Shown piece by piece: positions 49,938 to 57,687 of a stretch of 64,000 nucleotides of DNA (positions are counted from its first letter, which is position 1; each line of letters begins with the position of its first letter). The position numbers were made by a program, and so were the translations under genes. The notes under the pieces are model-generated. The model saw nothing but the letters and a program-made list of their open reading frames with translations. It had not been told where the DNA came from and searched no databases. Source of the DNA: UBA8914 sp034002905 (GTDB taxonomy: Bacteria; Pseudomonadota; Alphaproteobacteria; UBA9219); contig JAVEZQ010000004.1 in NCBI GenBank assembly GCA_034002905.1, positions 62,001-126,000 on the forward strand, given 5' to 3'.

Positions 49938-49968
49938 AAAAAAACCGCTCGAAAAAATCTTTCGGCGG
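49938..49968 (-). terminator. Rho-independent terminator of the replication block
   Basis: On the minus strand CCGCCGAAA pairs with TTTCGAGCGG (one bulge), loop AGATTT, and a run of seven T follows. It stands 91 bases past the stop of the 50060 gene and stops the transcript coming from the primase and methyltransferase genes. Confidence 0.85.
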
Positions 49969-50059
49969 CTCCTTACCCACGTCTCGCAACGTTACCTAAG
50001 TCGTAGGGCCTCTACGTGGGATCGTCAAGCAGTTTTTTTGTGGTGGATGCAAAAAAGTT

Positions 50060-50545
50060 TTACAGCCGCCACAACGTCGCCAGTTTTTCAAGCCCACGGT
50101 GCAACGTTTCAACGCGATCAGTCGTGCCCGCGTACTTGTTATGCCCGCACACGTCGATGATGATTTTCTTTTGCGCTGCTGACAATTCGCCATATGCGTC
50201 GCGCAATATCTCCTCGCTGATTGGCACGATCAGCATGGCCATCTCTGGATCATACGCGCTACTCGACGCAGGGTCTTCGACTTTAAGCCCAAGCACGGCG
50301 CGTTGATAGGCGCGACGAAACTTTAGCCCCGCCTCATATTCGCCTTGCGTCAACCGCCCGTCCCAAAAATAATAATCCAACGCGCACTCAATCCGCACAC
50401 GGTCGCGGATCATATACGGGTTTCCGCGCAAATCCCGATCTATGACTTCCGTTATCACGCCACCGCATTGTGCCCGAAGCTCCATAGTTGCACGCTCCCC
50501 CAGGCGCACGGGCAGTCCTTTCTTCGCCTTGCGCCTCTTAGCCAT
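50060..50545 (-). CDS. Hypothetical phage protein (DUF6456-like)
   Basis: This 161-residue protein starts with a basic stretch (MAKRRKAKKGLPVRLGE). A conserved-looking core follows: ALDYYFWDGRLTQGEYEAGLKFRRAYQRAVLGLK at about 55-88, then AYGELSAAQKKIIIDVCGHNKYA and DRVETLHRGLEKLATLW at the C-terminus. The middle pattern (LTQ-x-EYEAGLKFR) resembles DUF6456 proteins of alphaproteobacterial phages, of which some act as transcription factors. The start at 50545 has a GGTGG site. Assignment is tentative; it is the last gene of the replication block, 96 bases before the terminator. Confidence 0.6.
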   Translation of the reverse strand: MAKRRKAKKGLPVRLGERATMELRAQCGGVITEVIDRDLRGNPYMIRDRVRIECALDYYFWDGRLTQGEYEAGLKFRRAYQRAVLGLKVEDPASSSAYDPEMAMLIVPISEEILRDAYGELSAAQKKIIIDVCGHNKYAGTTDRVETLHRGLEKLATLWRL

Positions 50546-50604
50546 GAGCCACCGCCCGTGGCGCACGGCACACCGTTCTGGTGATCTGATTATTATGGCA
50601 AATT

Positions 50605-50640
50605 AACCTTTCCTCTTCGTTGATTATGGAAAGGTTTTTT
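50605..50640. terminator. Hairpin between the replication protein and the DUF6456-like gene
   Basis: A perfect nine-base-pair stem AACCTTTCC/GGAAAGGTT (50605-50613 and 50628-50636) with a 14-base loop and TTTT on the plus side. Genes here run on the minus strand, where TTAATTT follows, so it may act as a partial terminator or RNA-processing site between genes. Confidence 0.45.
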
Positions 50641-50662
50641 GCTGGAAAAGGCTGTTTTTCCA

Positions 50663-51721
50663 TCATTTCTTGCCTTCCTGTGTATGTATGCTTGGGGGAT
50701 GCGTTTTGCCGACGGCAAAAGACAGGGAGCGACCCAGCGCATGTTCCAGCGCCGCGCCGTAACGGGTTTCCAGATACTCGGCGTGAAAGCTCGACGGCAC
50801 GGTGATGCGTCCAGCCTCAAGGTCAATGAGACAAGGCGCAAGCCATCGCTGAACGAAGGTTTCGTTGAAGACGTAATGGCCTTGCAGTTTTTGGCGCACA
50901 AGTTCCGGCAAGGGCGGATAGTTCGCTGGCAATGCCGGACTTTCCGTTTGCCCAAACGTTGCCGCGTTAGGATCAATCTTCAACGCTCGATCCAGCCAAT
51001 TCAGCCATGTTTGTCGCCAGCCTTTTTCGCTACGCCGAATATCGCTGCCTTTGCCAAAGCCAAAATACTGCTTGAACTTCATGGCCTGTTTGCTGATCGC
51101 GCCGCTTGCCCAATTGCGTTCAAGCGCCGTGTCTCGCCATTCATCGGGCAATGACCAGCCCGATGAAAGCTTGCTGACAACGGCTTTCGGCCTACCTCGT
51201 TTGGCATCAGACGCAGCTTCGCTGTGACCGTCAAAAACCGCAGGGGGGCTTTCGGGGGTTATTCTTTTCTGAATTTTTGACTCTTGTTTCTTAGGCTCGG
51301 ATTCCTGCTCGGAGCCTTGCTCGAACGTTTGCTCGTTCCGCGCAAAAATGCCTTTTTGATTCAAGTAGCTGCTTTGACCTCCTTTCGCGCCATTCTTGCG
51401 CAATCTGGCTCTTAAATGCGTGTCGCGCACCATGCGCCTGCAAAAAATGCGGCCCTTCACATCGCGGGAAAAAACGCCGTTTTGGGAAAGCTCATCGAGA
51501 AGCCTTTCGACCTCCCGTTCGGCAACCCCTGTCAAAAGAGAGAGGTCCGTAGAGGAACAAGGTCGTCCGGCCACGACTATGAACCCAGTCGGGGTGGATC
51601 TTGCCGCAATGCACAGGAGCCGCATCCAGAGGCCCTGGGCGGCGAGTGAGCATACGCGGAGCGCGGGATCATTTTCCCAATCGCTCCAGTAGAACTTGCT
51701 CCACGGATAAGAGATTGTCAT
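50663..51721 (-). CDS. Putative phage replication protein
   Basis: This 352-residue protein opens with YPWSKFYWSDWENDPALRVCSLAAQGLWMRLLCIAARS, a DUF1376-like block of phage replication proteins. A winged-helix-type section follows (DLSLLTGVAEREVERLLDELSQNGVFSRDVKGRIFCRRM, about 65-105), then a long polar linker (about 125-185), and a C-terminal region FNETFVQRWLAPCLIDLEAGRITVPSSFHAEYLETRYGAALEHAL that resembles the N-terminal domain of DnaA. If correct, it could help load the helicase at the element's origin. The start at 51721 overlaps the stop of the small gene before it as ATGA; the frame continues upstream to 51862 without support. Confidence 0.75.
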   Translation of the reverse strand: MTISYPWSKFYWSDWENDPALRVCSLAAQGLWMRLLCIAARSTPTGFIVVAGRPCSSTDLSLLTGVAEREVERLLDELSQNGVFSRDVKGRIFCRRMVRDTHLRARLRKNGAKGGQSSYLNQKGIFARNEQTFEQGSEQESEPKKQESKIQKRITPESPPAVFDGHSEAASDAKRGRPKAVVSKLSSGWSLPDEWRDTALERNWASGAISKQAMKFKQYFGFGKGSDIRRSEKGWRQTWLNWLDRALKIDPNAATFGQTESPALPANYPPLPELVRQKLQGHYVFNETFVQRWLAPCLIDLEAGRITVPSSFHAEYLETRYGAALEHALGRSLSFAVGKTHPPSIHTQEGKK

Positions 51722-51972
51722 TTGGGGCGGCTCCTTTCGGAAATTTTCGAGCCGAACCCACCGTAATCGCGATCCCATTCCGCCATCTTCTGGCGGAAGG
51801 CGCGAATCTTTTGAAAAGAAGCCTCGCTGATGCGACCATTCCCTAAAGAGTCGCGGCAGCATAGGTCGCTGGCCTCCCCAAGCGGCACGCTCGCTATGGG
51901 GTCTATTTTGGAAGGGATTGTACGATGGCCATCAAGATGGGAACACAAGGCGAAGAGGCGCTGATAGTGCAT
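51718..51972 (-). CDS. Small hypothetical protein between methyltransferase and replication genes
   Basis: This 84-residue frame fits tightly between its neighbours: its ATG lies four bases after the methyltransferase stop and its stop overlaps the replication protein start as ATGA. Such spacing is the main argument that it is real. It begins MHYQRLFALC and has a polar C-terminal helix (EASFQKIRAFRQKMAEWDRDYG). No family recognised and no catalytic motif is visible. Confidence 0.5.
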   Translation of the reverse strand: MHYQRLFALCSHLDGHRTIPSKIDPIASVPLGEASDLCCRDSLGNGRISEASFQKIRAFRQKMAEWDRDYGGFGSKISERSRPK

Positions 51973-51975
51973 CAG

Positions 51976-52860
51976 CTACCACCCCCGTTCGTGCTGGAGG
52001 ATGGCTCTCCCGATGAGATAGGGGATTTGTGGGACGACGGCATTGCCGAGGGCGCGCAGACGCTCCACTCGGTTGGAAACCCCATAAGCCACTCGACCCA
52101 CGTCGGGTTCAATTGACCACTGCTCTCCGACACGACCATGCTCAGGCCGAGTTGCTTTCCCTTGGCCATGCGGCGTTGCACAGCGGGATTGCTCATATTT
52201 CCTCTGTCTCGACAATCGCTGGCATTCGGGGTCGGCCAAAGTTTCTGCTTCTGCCCCGATCCCGACCGATAGGCCATCGCCGCCCATTCTTCGCGGCTCC
52301 GGCATTTCTCTTTCAGCATGAGGAGTGCCCCATCGTTCGTGAAGCCCCGAACGTCGGGTGTTGGCCAGAGATGATCCATTGTGTTTGACGTGAGCAATAA
52401 TCCAGATGCGGTCTCGCCTATGCGGCGCGCCAACGGCGCAAGCTGGAATAATAAACGGCCAGACGGTGAAACCTTCAGCTTCCAGCGATGCGGCAACCTC
52501 ATCGAAGCCGAGGCTAATATGCCCAGCAACATTCTCGGCAACGACCCATCGCGGCCTGATCTCTCGAACAAGGCGATACATTTGCGGCCAGAGATGTCTT
52601 TCATCTTCTTCGCCACGCCTTCGTCCTGCCATGCTGAAAGGCTGGCAAGGGTATCCGCCGCAAATAAGCTCGACTGCGCCCCTATACCGCGCCCCGTCGA
52701 GCGTGCGCACGTCCTCGTGGATCGGCACGTCCGGCCAATGCCCGCGCAGGACGGCGCGGCAGTAAGGTTCAATCTCGCAAAAAGCGACGGTTCGCATTCC
52801 TGCGGCTTCGAGTCCGAGGGAGAATCCGCCAATTCCTGAGAAGAGATCGAGGACATTCAA
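51976..52860 (-). CDS. DNA (cytosine-5)-methyltransferase
   Basis: This C5-cytosine methylase shows motif I VLDLFSGIGGFSLGLEAAG, motif IV GGYPCQPFSMAG with the catalytic cysteine, motif VI VVAENVAG, motif VIII APHRRDRIWI, and motifs IX-X RLRALGNAVVPQI near the end. The target-recognition region is short. The start is uncertain: a TTG (52860) right before NVLDLF is the best in-frame choice, with a GGTGG site nine bases upstream; an ATG four bases further is in another frame. No restriction gene is nearby, so it is an orphan phage methylase, likely protecting element DNA or altering regulation. It overlaps nothing but follows the primase by four bases. Confidence 0.92.
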   Translation of the reverse strand: MNVLDLFSGIGGFSLGLEAAGMRTVAFCEIEPYCRAVLRGHWPDVPIHEDVRTLDGARYRGAVELICGGYPCQPFSMAGRRRGEEDERHLWPQMYRLVREIRPRWVVAENVAGHISLGFDEVAASLEAEGFTVWPFIIPACAVGAPHRRDRIWIIAHVKHNGSSLANTRRSGLHERWGTPHAEREMPEPRRMGGDGLSVGIGAEAETLADPECQRLSRQRKYEQSRCATPHGQGKATRPEHGRVGEQWSIEPDVGRVAYGVSNRVERLRALGNAVVPQIPYLIGRAILQHERGW

Positions 52861-52864
52861 TCTC

Positions 52865-53926
52865 CTAATCCACCAGCAGCAGGTCGGAAAACTCCAGCCC
52901 CTGCGGAGCGCGGGCGACAAACACGCGATGGCCTCGTTGAATATGATCCTGCGTGGCCTCTATCAGGATGCGCTCGGCCATGTGCGGATTCCCGTTATTC
53001 CCTTCGGGACACAACACCAATTCCTTGAACGTCTCCGGCACACGGGCTTTCAGATTGTTCAGGGCCATCGACGCATAGACCGTTAAATCCTGACAAGCCC
53101 GCGCAATGGTCAAGGCCGATTCAATCGTCTCGGTCATGACAAGCTTTTCGGGATTGCCTTCTTGAATATGGACGAAAGCGCCGAAACATTCGCCAAACAT
53201 ACGGCGGACGTTACCTTGCGTGACATGGGCAACGTCAATGCCGCTCGGCGCAAGGTAGGTGCGATGAATGCCCGCAAACGAGCCATCTATGGCTTGCGCC
53301 ATAGCAACCATTGCAGGGAATTGCATTCGAGTTGGTTCGTGATAGAGGTTTGGATGAAAGCGGAGGCTTTCAGAAAAAGGGCCGTCAAAGATAAGCCCCC
53401 TCGTATAGAGATAGCGTTCGGCAAGACTGTGTGCAGGTGAAAGGCTTTCGTTCCAGATTTTTTCTGCCATTTCGCGCTTGTGCTGCCGGATCGCCTCGTC
53501 GGACGGCGGCGGATCGGCGTAATTGAGCGCCGCACCTATAGCTTTTTGCTGTGTGCCGGATTCGATGAGCGGTTTTTTGAGAGATAGGGCCACCACTTGG
53601 GCAAAACCCAATCCCTGCGTTTCCATGATCCAGGAGAGAGCATCTCCCTCTGCGCCGCAAACAGAGCAGGCATAACGGTTTGTTTTAGGATTGATGGTAA
53701 AGGTTGAAAGGCGTTGATCGCCGTGAAAGGGACAAAAGCCGCGCCATTTATCGCCGTTTCGGGCAAGTCGGACTTTTTCACCTACCAAGGCCACAAGATC
53801 GTGCGCCGCGTTAGCTTGTTCTATATCCTGAAGTCGAATGGAGCGGTTGGCTTCGACCCGCTTGACTGATGCTTTTCCTTTGAAAGCAGACGCAATCGCG
53901 TCCGTAACTATTCTACGTTCGTTCAT
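52865..53926 (-). CDS. CHC2 zinc-finger DNA primase (Toprim type)
   Basis: This 353-residue protein would prime element replication. A short basic N-terminus precedes a CHC2 zinc finger: C65-P-F-H68 and C87-S-V-C90, with KWRGFCPFHGD and GDALSWIME. A linker with PAHSLAERYLYTRGL follows, as in DUF7146 primases. A Toprim-like half carries EKLVMTETIESALTIARA near residue 260 (acidic metal ligand) and LVLCPEGNNG near 310, where DxD is replaced by PEGN. No helicase domain is fused. It is the first gene of the minus-strand block and is followed by the methyltransferase. Confidence 0.88.
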   Translation of the reverse strand: MNERRIVTDAIASAFKGKASVKRVEANRSIRLQDIEQANAAHDLVALVGEKVRLARNGDKWRGFCPFHGDQRLSTFTINPKTNRYACSVCGAEGDALSWIMETQGLGFAQVVALSLKKPLIESGTQQKAIGAALNYADPPPSDEAIRQHKREMAEKIWNESLSPAHSLAERYLYTRGLIFDGPFSESLRFHPNLYHEPTRMQFPAMVAMAQAIDGSFAGIHRTYLAPSGIDVAHVTQGNVRRMFGECFGAFVHIQEGNPEKLVMTETIESALTIARACQDLTVYASMALNNLKARVPETFKELVLCPEGNNGNPHMAERILIEATQDHIQRGHRVFVARAPQGLEFSDLLLVD

Positions 53927-54017
53927 GGCAATACCCGAAAAAGTGAGATAAATCAGAGCAACCGTTAAAGCGGGCTGGCCTTTTTAGGCAGGTTTTCCGG
54001 CTTTGTTCGTTGCGGCT

Positions 54018-54048
54018 CCTAAGTGTTGGCATATTCCCAACACTTAGG
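54018..54048. promoter_or_regulatory. Operator-like palindrome O1 (12-bp arms)
   Basis: CCTAAGTGTTGG and CCAACACTTAGG form perfect 12-base arms around a seven-base spacer. The core GTTGG-N7-CCAAC (54025-54041) matches, on the reverse strand, the second site at 54981-54997 in 16 of 17 bases. It lies between the divergent primase (53926) and XRE (54220) genes, which suggests binding by that repressor. Confidence 0.85.
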
Positions 54049-54219
54049 CAAGAGAAAATCTTCACGAAATTTCAGAAAATGGCCTAATTTGTGCGGAACG
54101 AAAGTAAAACAGACCCCTTCGAGCTTGCGAAAGCGTTGGTGATATGGCAACGTGATCGTTGAAACGAAACAAGGAACAGTTTATAATGTTCTTTCGGGAA
54201 TCTTCGGGAATGACAGGGT

Positions 54220-54636
54220 ATGATGAAACATCGGCTAAAAGAGATTATAGCGGCACGAGGCCTCACAGTCCGACCTTTAGCAAAAGATCTGGGGGAGGAT
54301 TACACGGAGGTAAGCCGCGTCATAAATGGGCAAAGAAAACTCACCATCGAGTGGCTTCTTAAGTTCAGCAAGGCGCTGAACCTTTCTCCGAACGAAATTG
54401 TCGATATTGACCTCGGATTGCCTTCGACTTGCGACCAGGCGCTTCTAGGCTCCGTCATAGGCTTTGTCTTCAACGCTTGTGATGAGGTAGGCGTAACACT
54501 TGGCCCCAAGGAACTCGCTTCGTGGATTTCGTTTATCTATAACGATACTGTCCGCCACGATCTAAGCGTTGAGCAGACAAAAGAATTGGCTTTTTCTATC
54601 GTGAAAACGACCCAAAAACAAAAAGGGGCCGCTTAA
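54220..54636 (+). CDS. XRE-family repressor-like regulator
   Basis: This 138-residue regulator has an N-terminal Cro/CI-type helix-turn-helix (LKEIIAARGLTVRPLAKDLGEDYTEVSRVINGQRKLTIEWLLKFSKALNLSPNEI, residues 6-60). A helical C-terminal domain of about 75 residues follows (LGSVIGFVFNACDEVGVTLGPKELASWISFIYND) that does not resemble a LexA-type protease, so it is not cleaved in the SOS manner. The gene is flanked by two copies of the same operator (54025-54041 and 54981-54997), so it may be the element's lysogeny repressor. It meets the 54637 gene end to end. Confidence 0.82.
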   Translation: MMKHRLKEIIAARGLTVRPLAKDLGEDYTEVSRVINGQRKLTIEWLLKFSKALNLSPNEIVDIDLGLPSTCDQALLGSVIGFVFNACDEVGVTLGPKELASWISFIYNDTVRHDLSVEQTKELAFSIVKTTQKQKGAA

Positions 54637-54912
54637 TCAGAGCGGCCCGATCCGGCAGTCGTCGTTATCTTTTCCTAGCAACAAAGAGGCCGTCCTATAT
54701 GAAAAAACGGCCTCGGCAAGCCTTTGCCCCATATCCCGAAGCGCGGCGTTCAATTCGTCTGTCCGGCCCGCCTTGAACAGGCGGATAGCAAGGTTGGCAT
54801 CCTTTGACGCAACGGCTATTTGCCCGCCGAGCAGTTCGAGGAAGCCTTGCGCCAGGAAAGTCGCTTGCTGTTCCGTTACACCCTTCTGAAATAAGTCGTT
54901 TCTAAAAGTCAT
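54637..54912 (-). CDS. Hypothetical small protein under an operator-controlled promoter
   Basis: This 91-residue helical protein (FQKGVTEQQATFLAQGFLELLGGQIAVASKD, then LFKAGRTDELNAALRDMGQRLAEAVFSY) has no recognised family. I start at the ATG at 54912 because AGG lies eight bases upstream and because the promoter (-10 TAAAAT at 54972-54967) stands about 55 bases before it. The frame is open to a GTG at 54966, which would leave no leader. Its size and place opposite the repressor would suit a Cro-like or excision-control gene, but it shows no helix-turn-helix. Confidence 0.6.
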   Translation of the reverse strand: MTFRNDLFQKGVTEQQATFLAQGFLELLGGQIAVASKDANLAIRLFKAGRTDELNAALRDMGQRLAEAVFSYRTASLLLGKDNDDCRIGPL

Positions 54913-54966
54913 AAAACAAACCTGACCCCTCCCGCCAAGAAGAAGCTCCTCCGTCAATGACACCAC

Positions 54967-54997
54967 ATTTTAGCGGCTGCGTTGGTAATATGCCAAC
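54967..54997 (-). promoter_or_regulatory. Promoter overlapped by operator O2
   Basis: The palindrome GTTGGTAATATGCCAAC (54981-54997) covers the -35 box TTGGCA (54996-54991) of a minus-strand promoter whose -10 is TAAAAT (54972-54967), at 18-base spacing. Protein bound there would block this promoter. Confidence 0.78.
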
Positions 54998-55126
54998 ACA
55001 TTACGACGAAAGCAATAAAAATCGTACTGGTTTCAGGGAATCTGCCAGAATTAAGCCCCATCCATCATGGTGAGAAGGCAACGTTGCTGGGAAAAAGGGC
55101 AGATAGGGGACCGAAATCAAGGCTGC

Positions 55127-55447
55127 TTATCGAGGAATTGGCTGCGCCAACGATCTACAAAACACAGTCCATAAGGAAACGGGTTGGTATCTATCACAAG
55201 CCCCCTCTGTGTTGATCGTGACGGCGCGGGGATAAGAGCAGTTTGTTATCGAGCCTTTTTCTGTCCCGACACGAACTAAATATGAACCCCCAGATTTTTC
55301 ACACCCCGTTACTGCGCTATTCCTGCCGAGTCCCTGACAAGTGATGAGGCTGGTAGATAGCCACCCATAATAATCTGGGCCAATTTGGGCATATACACAA
55401 CGACGACACACAGCTTTAGTGCTTGACTCTTTTGAAAAGATATTCAC
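55127..55447 (-). CDS. Cysteine-rich hypothetical protein
   Basis: This 106-residue protein has eight cysteines, among them CRRC near residue 14, TCQGLGRNSAVTGC, TNCSY and GACDRY, a pattern suggesting metal binding or disulfides. No signal peptide is present, so a zinc role is more likely. The GTG start overlaps the upstream stop as GTGA, so it is translationally coupled to the gene at 55444. It ends the four-gene minus-strand operon that begins with the XRE regulator at 57621. No family recognised. Confidence 0.6.
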   Translation of the reverse strand: MNIFSKESSTKAVCRRCVYAQIGPDYYGWLSTSLITCQGLGRNSAVTGCEKSGGSYLVRVGTEKGSITNCSYPRAVTINTEGACDRYQPVSLWTVFCRSLAQPIPR

Positions 55448-55887
55448 AAAACTCGCGCTTTCTTTATGGTCTTTGGCTTTGCAATTTTTTGTCCGTCAAA
55501 AAACATGATCTCTGAATCAAGGAACCGTTCGACGGTAAAAAAAAGATTATTTCCAGTTTGATACGCCAACAAAGCTGCCGATGGCGTCGAAACACCTTTT
55601 TCTCCCTTAAAATCAATTTTTACAATCCCGCTTCGCGCACTCACAACTTTAGCCCCCTTCGGAGGGGTTTTTCGTTTTGAGGCAGTCGAAAGAAACCAAC
55701 CAGTTTCCCTTTCTGTGATCCAATAACGCGAAAAAATGCCCTTAGCGTCGGAAGTGAAGGTGTAGCTTCTCCATTTGTGGCGCTTGCCATCAAAAGCATC
55801 CATTAGATAGGAATCTATTCCGATCAGTTTTCCAAGAACTTCTTTGTCCTCAACTTTGATTGAGTGAATTTCATTGAGCTTAAGCAT
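55444..55887 (-). CDS. Hypothetical protein (weakly DUF4178-like)
   Basis: This 147-residue soluble protein is rich in strands: LGKLIGIDSYLMDAFDG, then KWRSYTFTSDAKGIFSRYWITERETGWFLSTAS, then KIDFKGEKGVST. The sequence W-x-x-Y-x-F...RYWITE..GWFLS resembles the DUF4178 pattern, but only loosely. The start overlaps the end of the DUF2156-like gene by eight bases. It has no signal peptide or membrane segment. I would treat any function as unknown. Confidence 0.6.
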   Translation of the reverse strand: MLKLNEIHSIKVEDKEVLGKLIGIDSYLMDAFDGKRHKWRSYTFTSDAKGIFSRYWITERETGWFLSTASKRKTPPKGAKVVSARSGIVKIDFKGEKGVSTPSAALLAYQTGNNLFFTVERFLDSEIMFFDGQKIAKPKTIKKARVL

Positions 55888-56977
55888 ACGACGCCATCCC
55901 CTCGCTGAAGGAATTATAAGTCTCGAAAGACAAGCCGTGCGGCGTCTTCGCTTTCGCTTCTACAGAGTGAAGCCGAAGGCTATATGCGGGCTGAAACTTC
56001 CTCTTGAATTGGTCTAGGCTTTCTGTTTCTGCGCCACCGATATTTAGATATTTGATACCCTTGGCTTCAAGTTTTCTAGCAAGAGAAACCGTGCAAAAGT
56101 CTGCAAGACCTCCATATGTGGTATCGCACAGATTGACAAAACGGTTTGCGATAGGGGCACCTGCATTAGAGGTGTCCCACATAGTCAAAGCTTCTATTTC
56201 CCCGTTTATGAAAACGACAAAGCCATCAACGCCAAGATCCAATTTGTCACGGAAAGAAATGATCTTTTGATAGAGAGAAAATAGCTCGTCCTCTTCGGTG
56301 TAAAACTCCGCGTTGGAACCAGCCCATCTGCGAATGAAATCTTCAAGAACAGAGACGGGAACATCCTCTATAGCCGCTATTTTTCCATCGGCTTTTTCGA
56401 TCTGTTTAACGCGATTACGAATGTAGCGGAACTCAGGGCCGTTCATTGCAGAAACGGTTTTCGTGGAAAGTACGCGAACAGGGTATTTCCAATCCAACAC
56501 CGGCTCCACGACAGGCGAGAAGACAACGGAACCGGAAGAGCCTATCGCTTTGATCGAAGGAAGTGCGTCAACGTTTTCCTTGACGCGAACCAAGGAGATT
56601 CCGGCTGGAGGCATCGGCACTTTGGAAAGAAACTCATCCAATAGGTCAGGACAAATTTTTCCTCGTTGCGGAAAAACAAGAACTTGGTCGGGAACGTTGG
56701 GATGCCAACAAAACGGAATAAAAGACTCTCCGTTTTTATAAATCCACAACCCTTTTCTTCCCGTGAAAAAGTAGTAACTCACGGATGTTAGATAGCTATC
56801 AGTATCCGACTCTTTGCTTAGAAGATTAGAAAAATATGCACTTCTCTCCAAGCTGATGCGTTCAACATTTTTTATAGCTTCAACGGTTTCTTCCCAAAGA
56901 ACAAGTTCGTCCTCTATCTCCATTTCATAGAGATCAGAAAGCCTCCTGTTTAAGATTTTCTCTTCTAGTCCGATCAT
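55880..56977 (-). CDS. DUF2156-like (phosphatidylglycerol lysyltransferase C-terminal-like) GNAT-fold protein
   Basis: This 365-residue soluble protein has a tandem GNAT-type layout. The N-terminal half includes VSYYFFTGRKGLWIYKNGESFIPFCWHPNVPDQVLVFPQRG, typical of DUF2156. The C-terminal half holds the basic helix MNGPEFRYIRNRVKQIEKADG near residue 195, GVDGFVVFINGEIEALTMWD near 260, and KGIKYLNIGGAETESLDQFKRKFQPAYSLRL near 325. Related domains transfer aminoacyl groups from tRNA to lipids or peptides; here no membrane part exists. The ATG overlaps the regulator stop (ATGA), so regulator and enzyme are coupled. Substrate unknown. Confidence 0.72.
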   Translation of the reverse strand: MIGLEEKILNRRLSDLYEMEIEDELVLWEETVEAIKNVERISLERSAYFSNLLSKESDTDSYLTSVSYYFFTGRKGLWIYKNGESFIPFCWHPNVPDQVLVFPQRGKICPDLLDEFLSKVPMPPAGISLVRVKENVDALPSIKAIGSSGSVVFSPVVEPVLDWKYPVRVLSTKTVSAMNGPEFRYIRNRVKQIEKADGKIAAIEDVPVSVLEDFIRRWAGSNAEFYTEEDELFSLYQKIISFRDKLDLGVDGFVVFINGEIEALTMWDTSNAGAPIANRFVNLCDTTYGGLADFCTVSLARKLEAKGIKYLNIGGAETESLDQFKRKFQPAYSLRLHSVEAKAKTPHGLSFETYNSFSEGMASYA

Positions 56978-57621
56978 GCTTTCTCCACAGGAGTTGGTCT
57001 CTCGGTTCTTTCCCAAACGTAATTGAAGAGCTTTTTCACACAGTCCACAAATCGCGCATCGTTGATGATGATGACTTTCGGAACAGGCACACGGGTCATA
57101 AGGGCCAGTTTCCCCCCGTAGATATAGAGCTGATAAGGGGAAAAATACTCTTCAGGAATTGCATGGTAGAATTCAGCGGGTGCAACGAAACGCACGTCGC
57201 CTTTCCGAACCAACAGCCGTTCTGTGATATTGGCTTCCTTGAGACGTCTTAGGTGCCCCTCGATGGTTTGTTGTGTCAAAAAGTCAATCGTCTTGCTTTC
57301 GTCCACATTTGAAATCAGAACTTCACCACCAGTCCCTTTAAGGGTCATGTATATGTCGTCTAGTAGGTGTTGATTTGCTCCATCCCCTTCGTAGGACTCC
57401 ACGATCTTGTCCCGCCTACGCACGCCAGACCCAGACAAAAACTCTAATCCGGCCTCTTCAAGCACACGCTTGATCGTTTCCAGCGAGGTTTTGTTGGCTC
57501 CAACTTGCCCCCGCTCAATCTTATTGATGCCGTTAGCCGTCAGCCCCGTGGCCTCGGCCAATTTTGCCGTGGACATATCAAGAATGGCCCTTGCGGCTCT
57601 GATTTGTTCGTGATTAATCAT
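56974..57621 (-). CDS. XRE regulator with TrmB-like C-terminal domain (copy 1)
   Basis: This 215-residue regulator has an XRE helix-turn-helix at residues 6-58 (IRAARAILDMSTAKLAEATGLTANGINKIERGQVG), then the linker GLEFLSGSGVRRR at 59-70. The C-terminal domain has LYIYGGKLALM (165-175) and a terminal KLFNYVWE (197-204). The last features, an acidic-hydrophobic strand with a loading loop and a final F-x-x-x-W helix, recall TrmB effector domains with a PLD-like fold lacking catalytic residues. Copies at 58637 and 61449 share the same design. It begins a coupled operon with the DUF2156-like gene. Operator-like sites lie upstream at 57658-57795. Confidence 0.82.
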   Translation of the reverse strand: MINHEQIRAARAILDMSTAKLAEATGLTANGINKIERGQVGANKTSLETIKRVLEEAGLEFLSGSGVRRRDKIVESYEGDGANQHLLDDIYMTLKGTGGEVLISNVDESKTIDFLTQQTIEGHLRRLKEANITERLLVRKGDVRFVAPAEFYHAIPEEYFSPYQLYIYGGKLALMTRVPVPKVIIINDARFVDCVKKLFNYVWERTERPTPVEKA

Positions 57622-57657
57622 TTATAAACCCCATTTTCTAGGCAGATACCAAAAACT

Positions 57658-57671
57658 GGTAAGATTTTACC
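57658..57671. promoter_or_regulatory. Operator-like inverted repeat
   Basis: GGTAA-GATT-TTACC, perfect five-base arms, 37 bases upstream of the XRE copy 1 start. It lies in the 226-base region between the divergent copy 1 and copy 2 operons. Confidence 0.45.
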
Positions 57672-57687
57672 TATTTCTGGCCTCTGT

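Larger units (their letters stand above)
49615..50059. other. Intergenic region between replication and packaging blocks
   Basis: This 445-base stretch carries the GTCCAC repeats (49635-49693), an imperfect GC-rich hairpin (CGCCCG 49731-49736, CGGGCG 49751-49756), the minus-strand terminator (49938-49968), and a CCCACGT/ACGTGGG inverted repeat (49976-49982, 50014-50020). It should hold the promoter of the packaging operon on the minus strand. Confidence 0.6.

Noticed and set aside
51972..52856. 294-codon minus-strand frame starting with a well-placed ATG
   Set aside because: It is a different frame of the cytosine methyltransferase gene, whose motifs are all present in the other frame.
54982..55215. 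77-codon plus-strand frame after operator O2
   Set aside because: Starts inside the operator, has no ribosome site and overlaps the cysteine-rich gene on the other strand.
56696..56709. GTTGG-N4-CCAAC inside the DUF2156-like gene as a third operator
   Set aside because: Spacer length differs from O1 and O2 and the site lies in conserved coding sequence.
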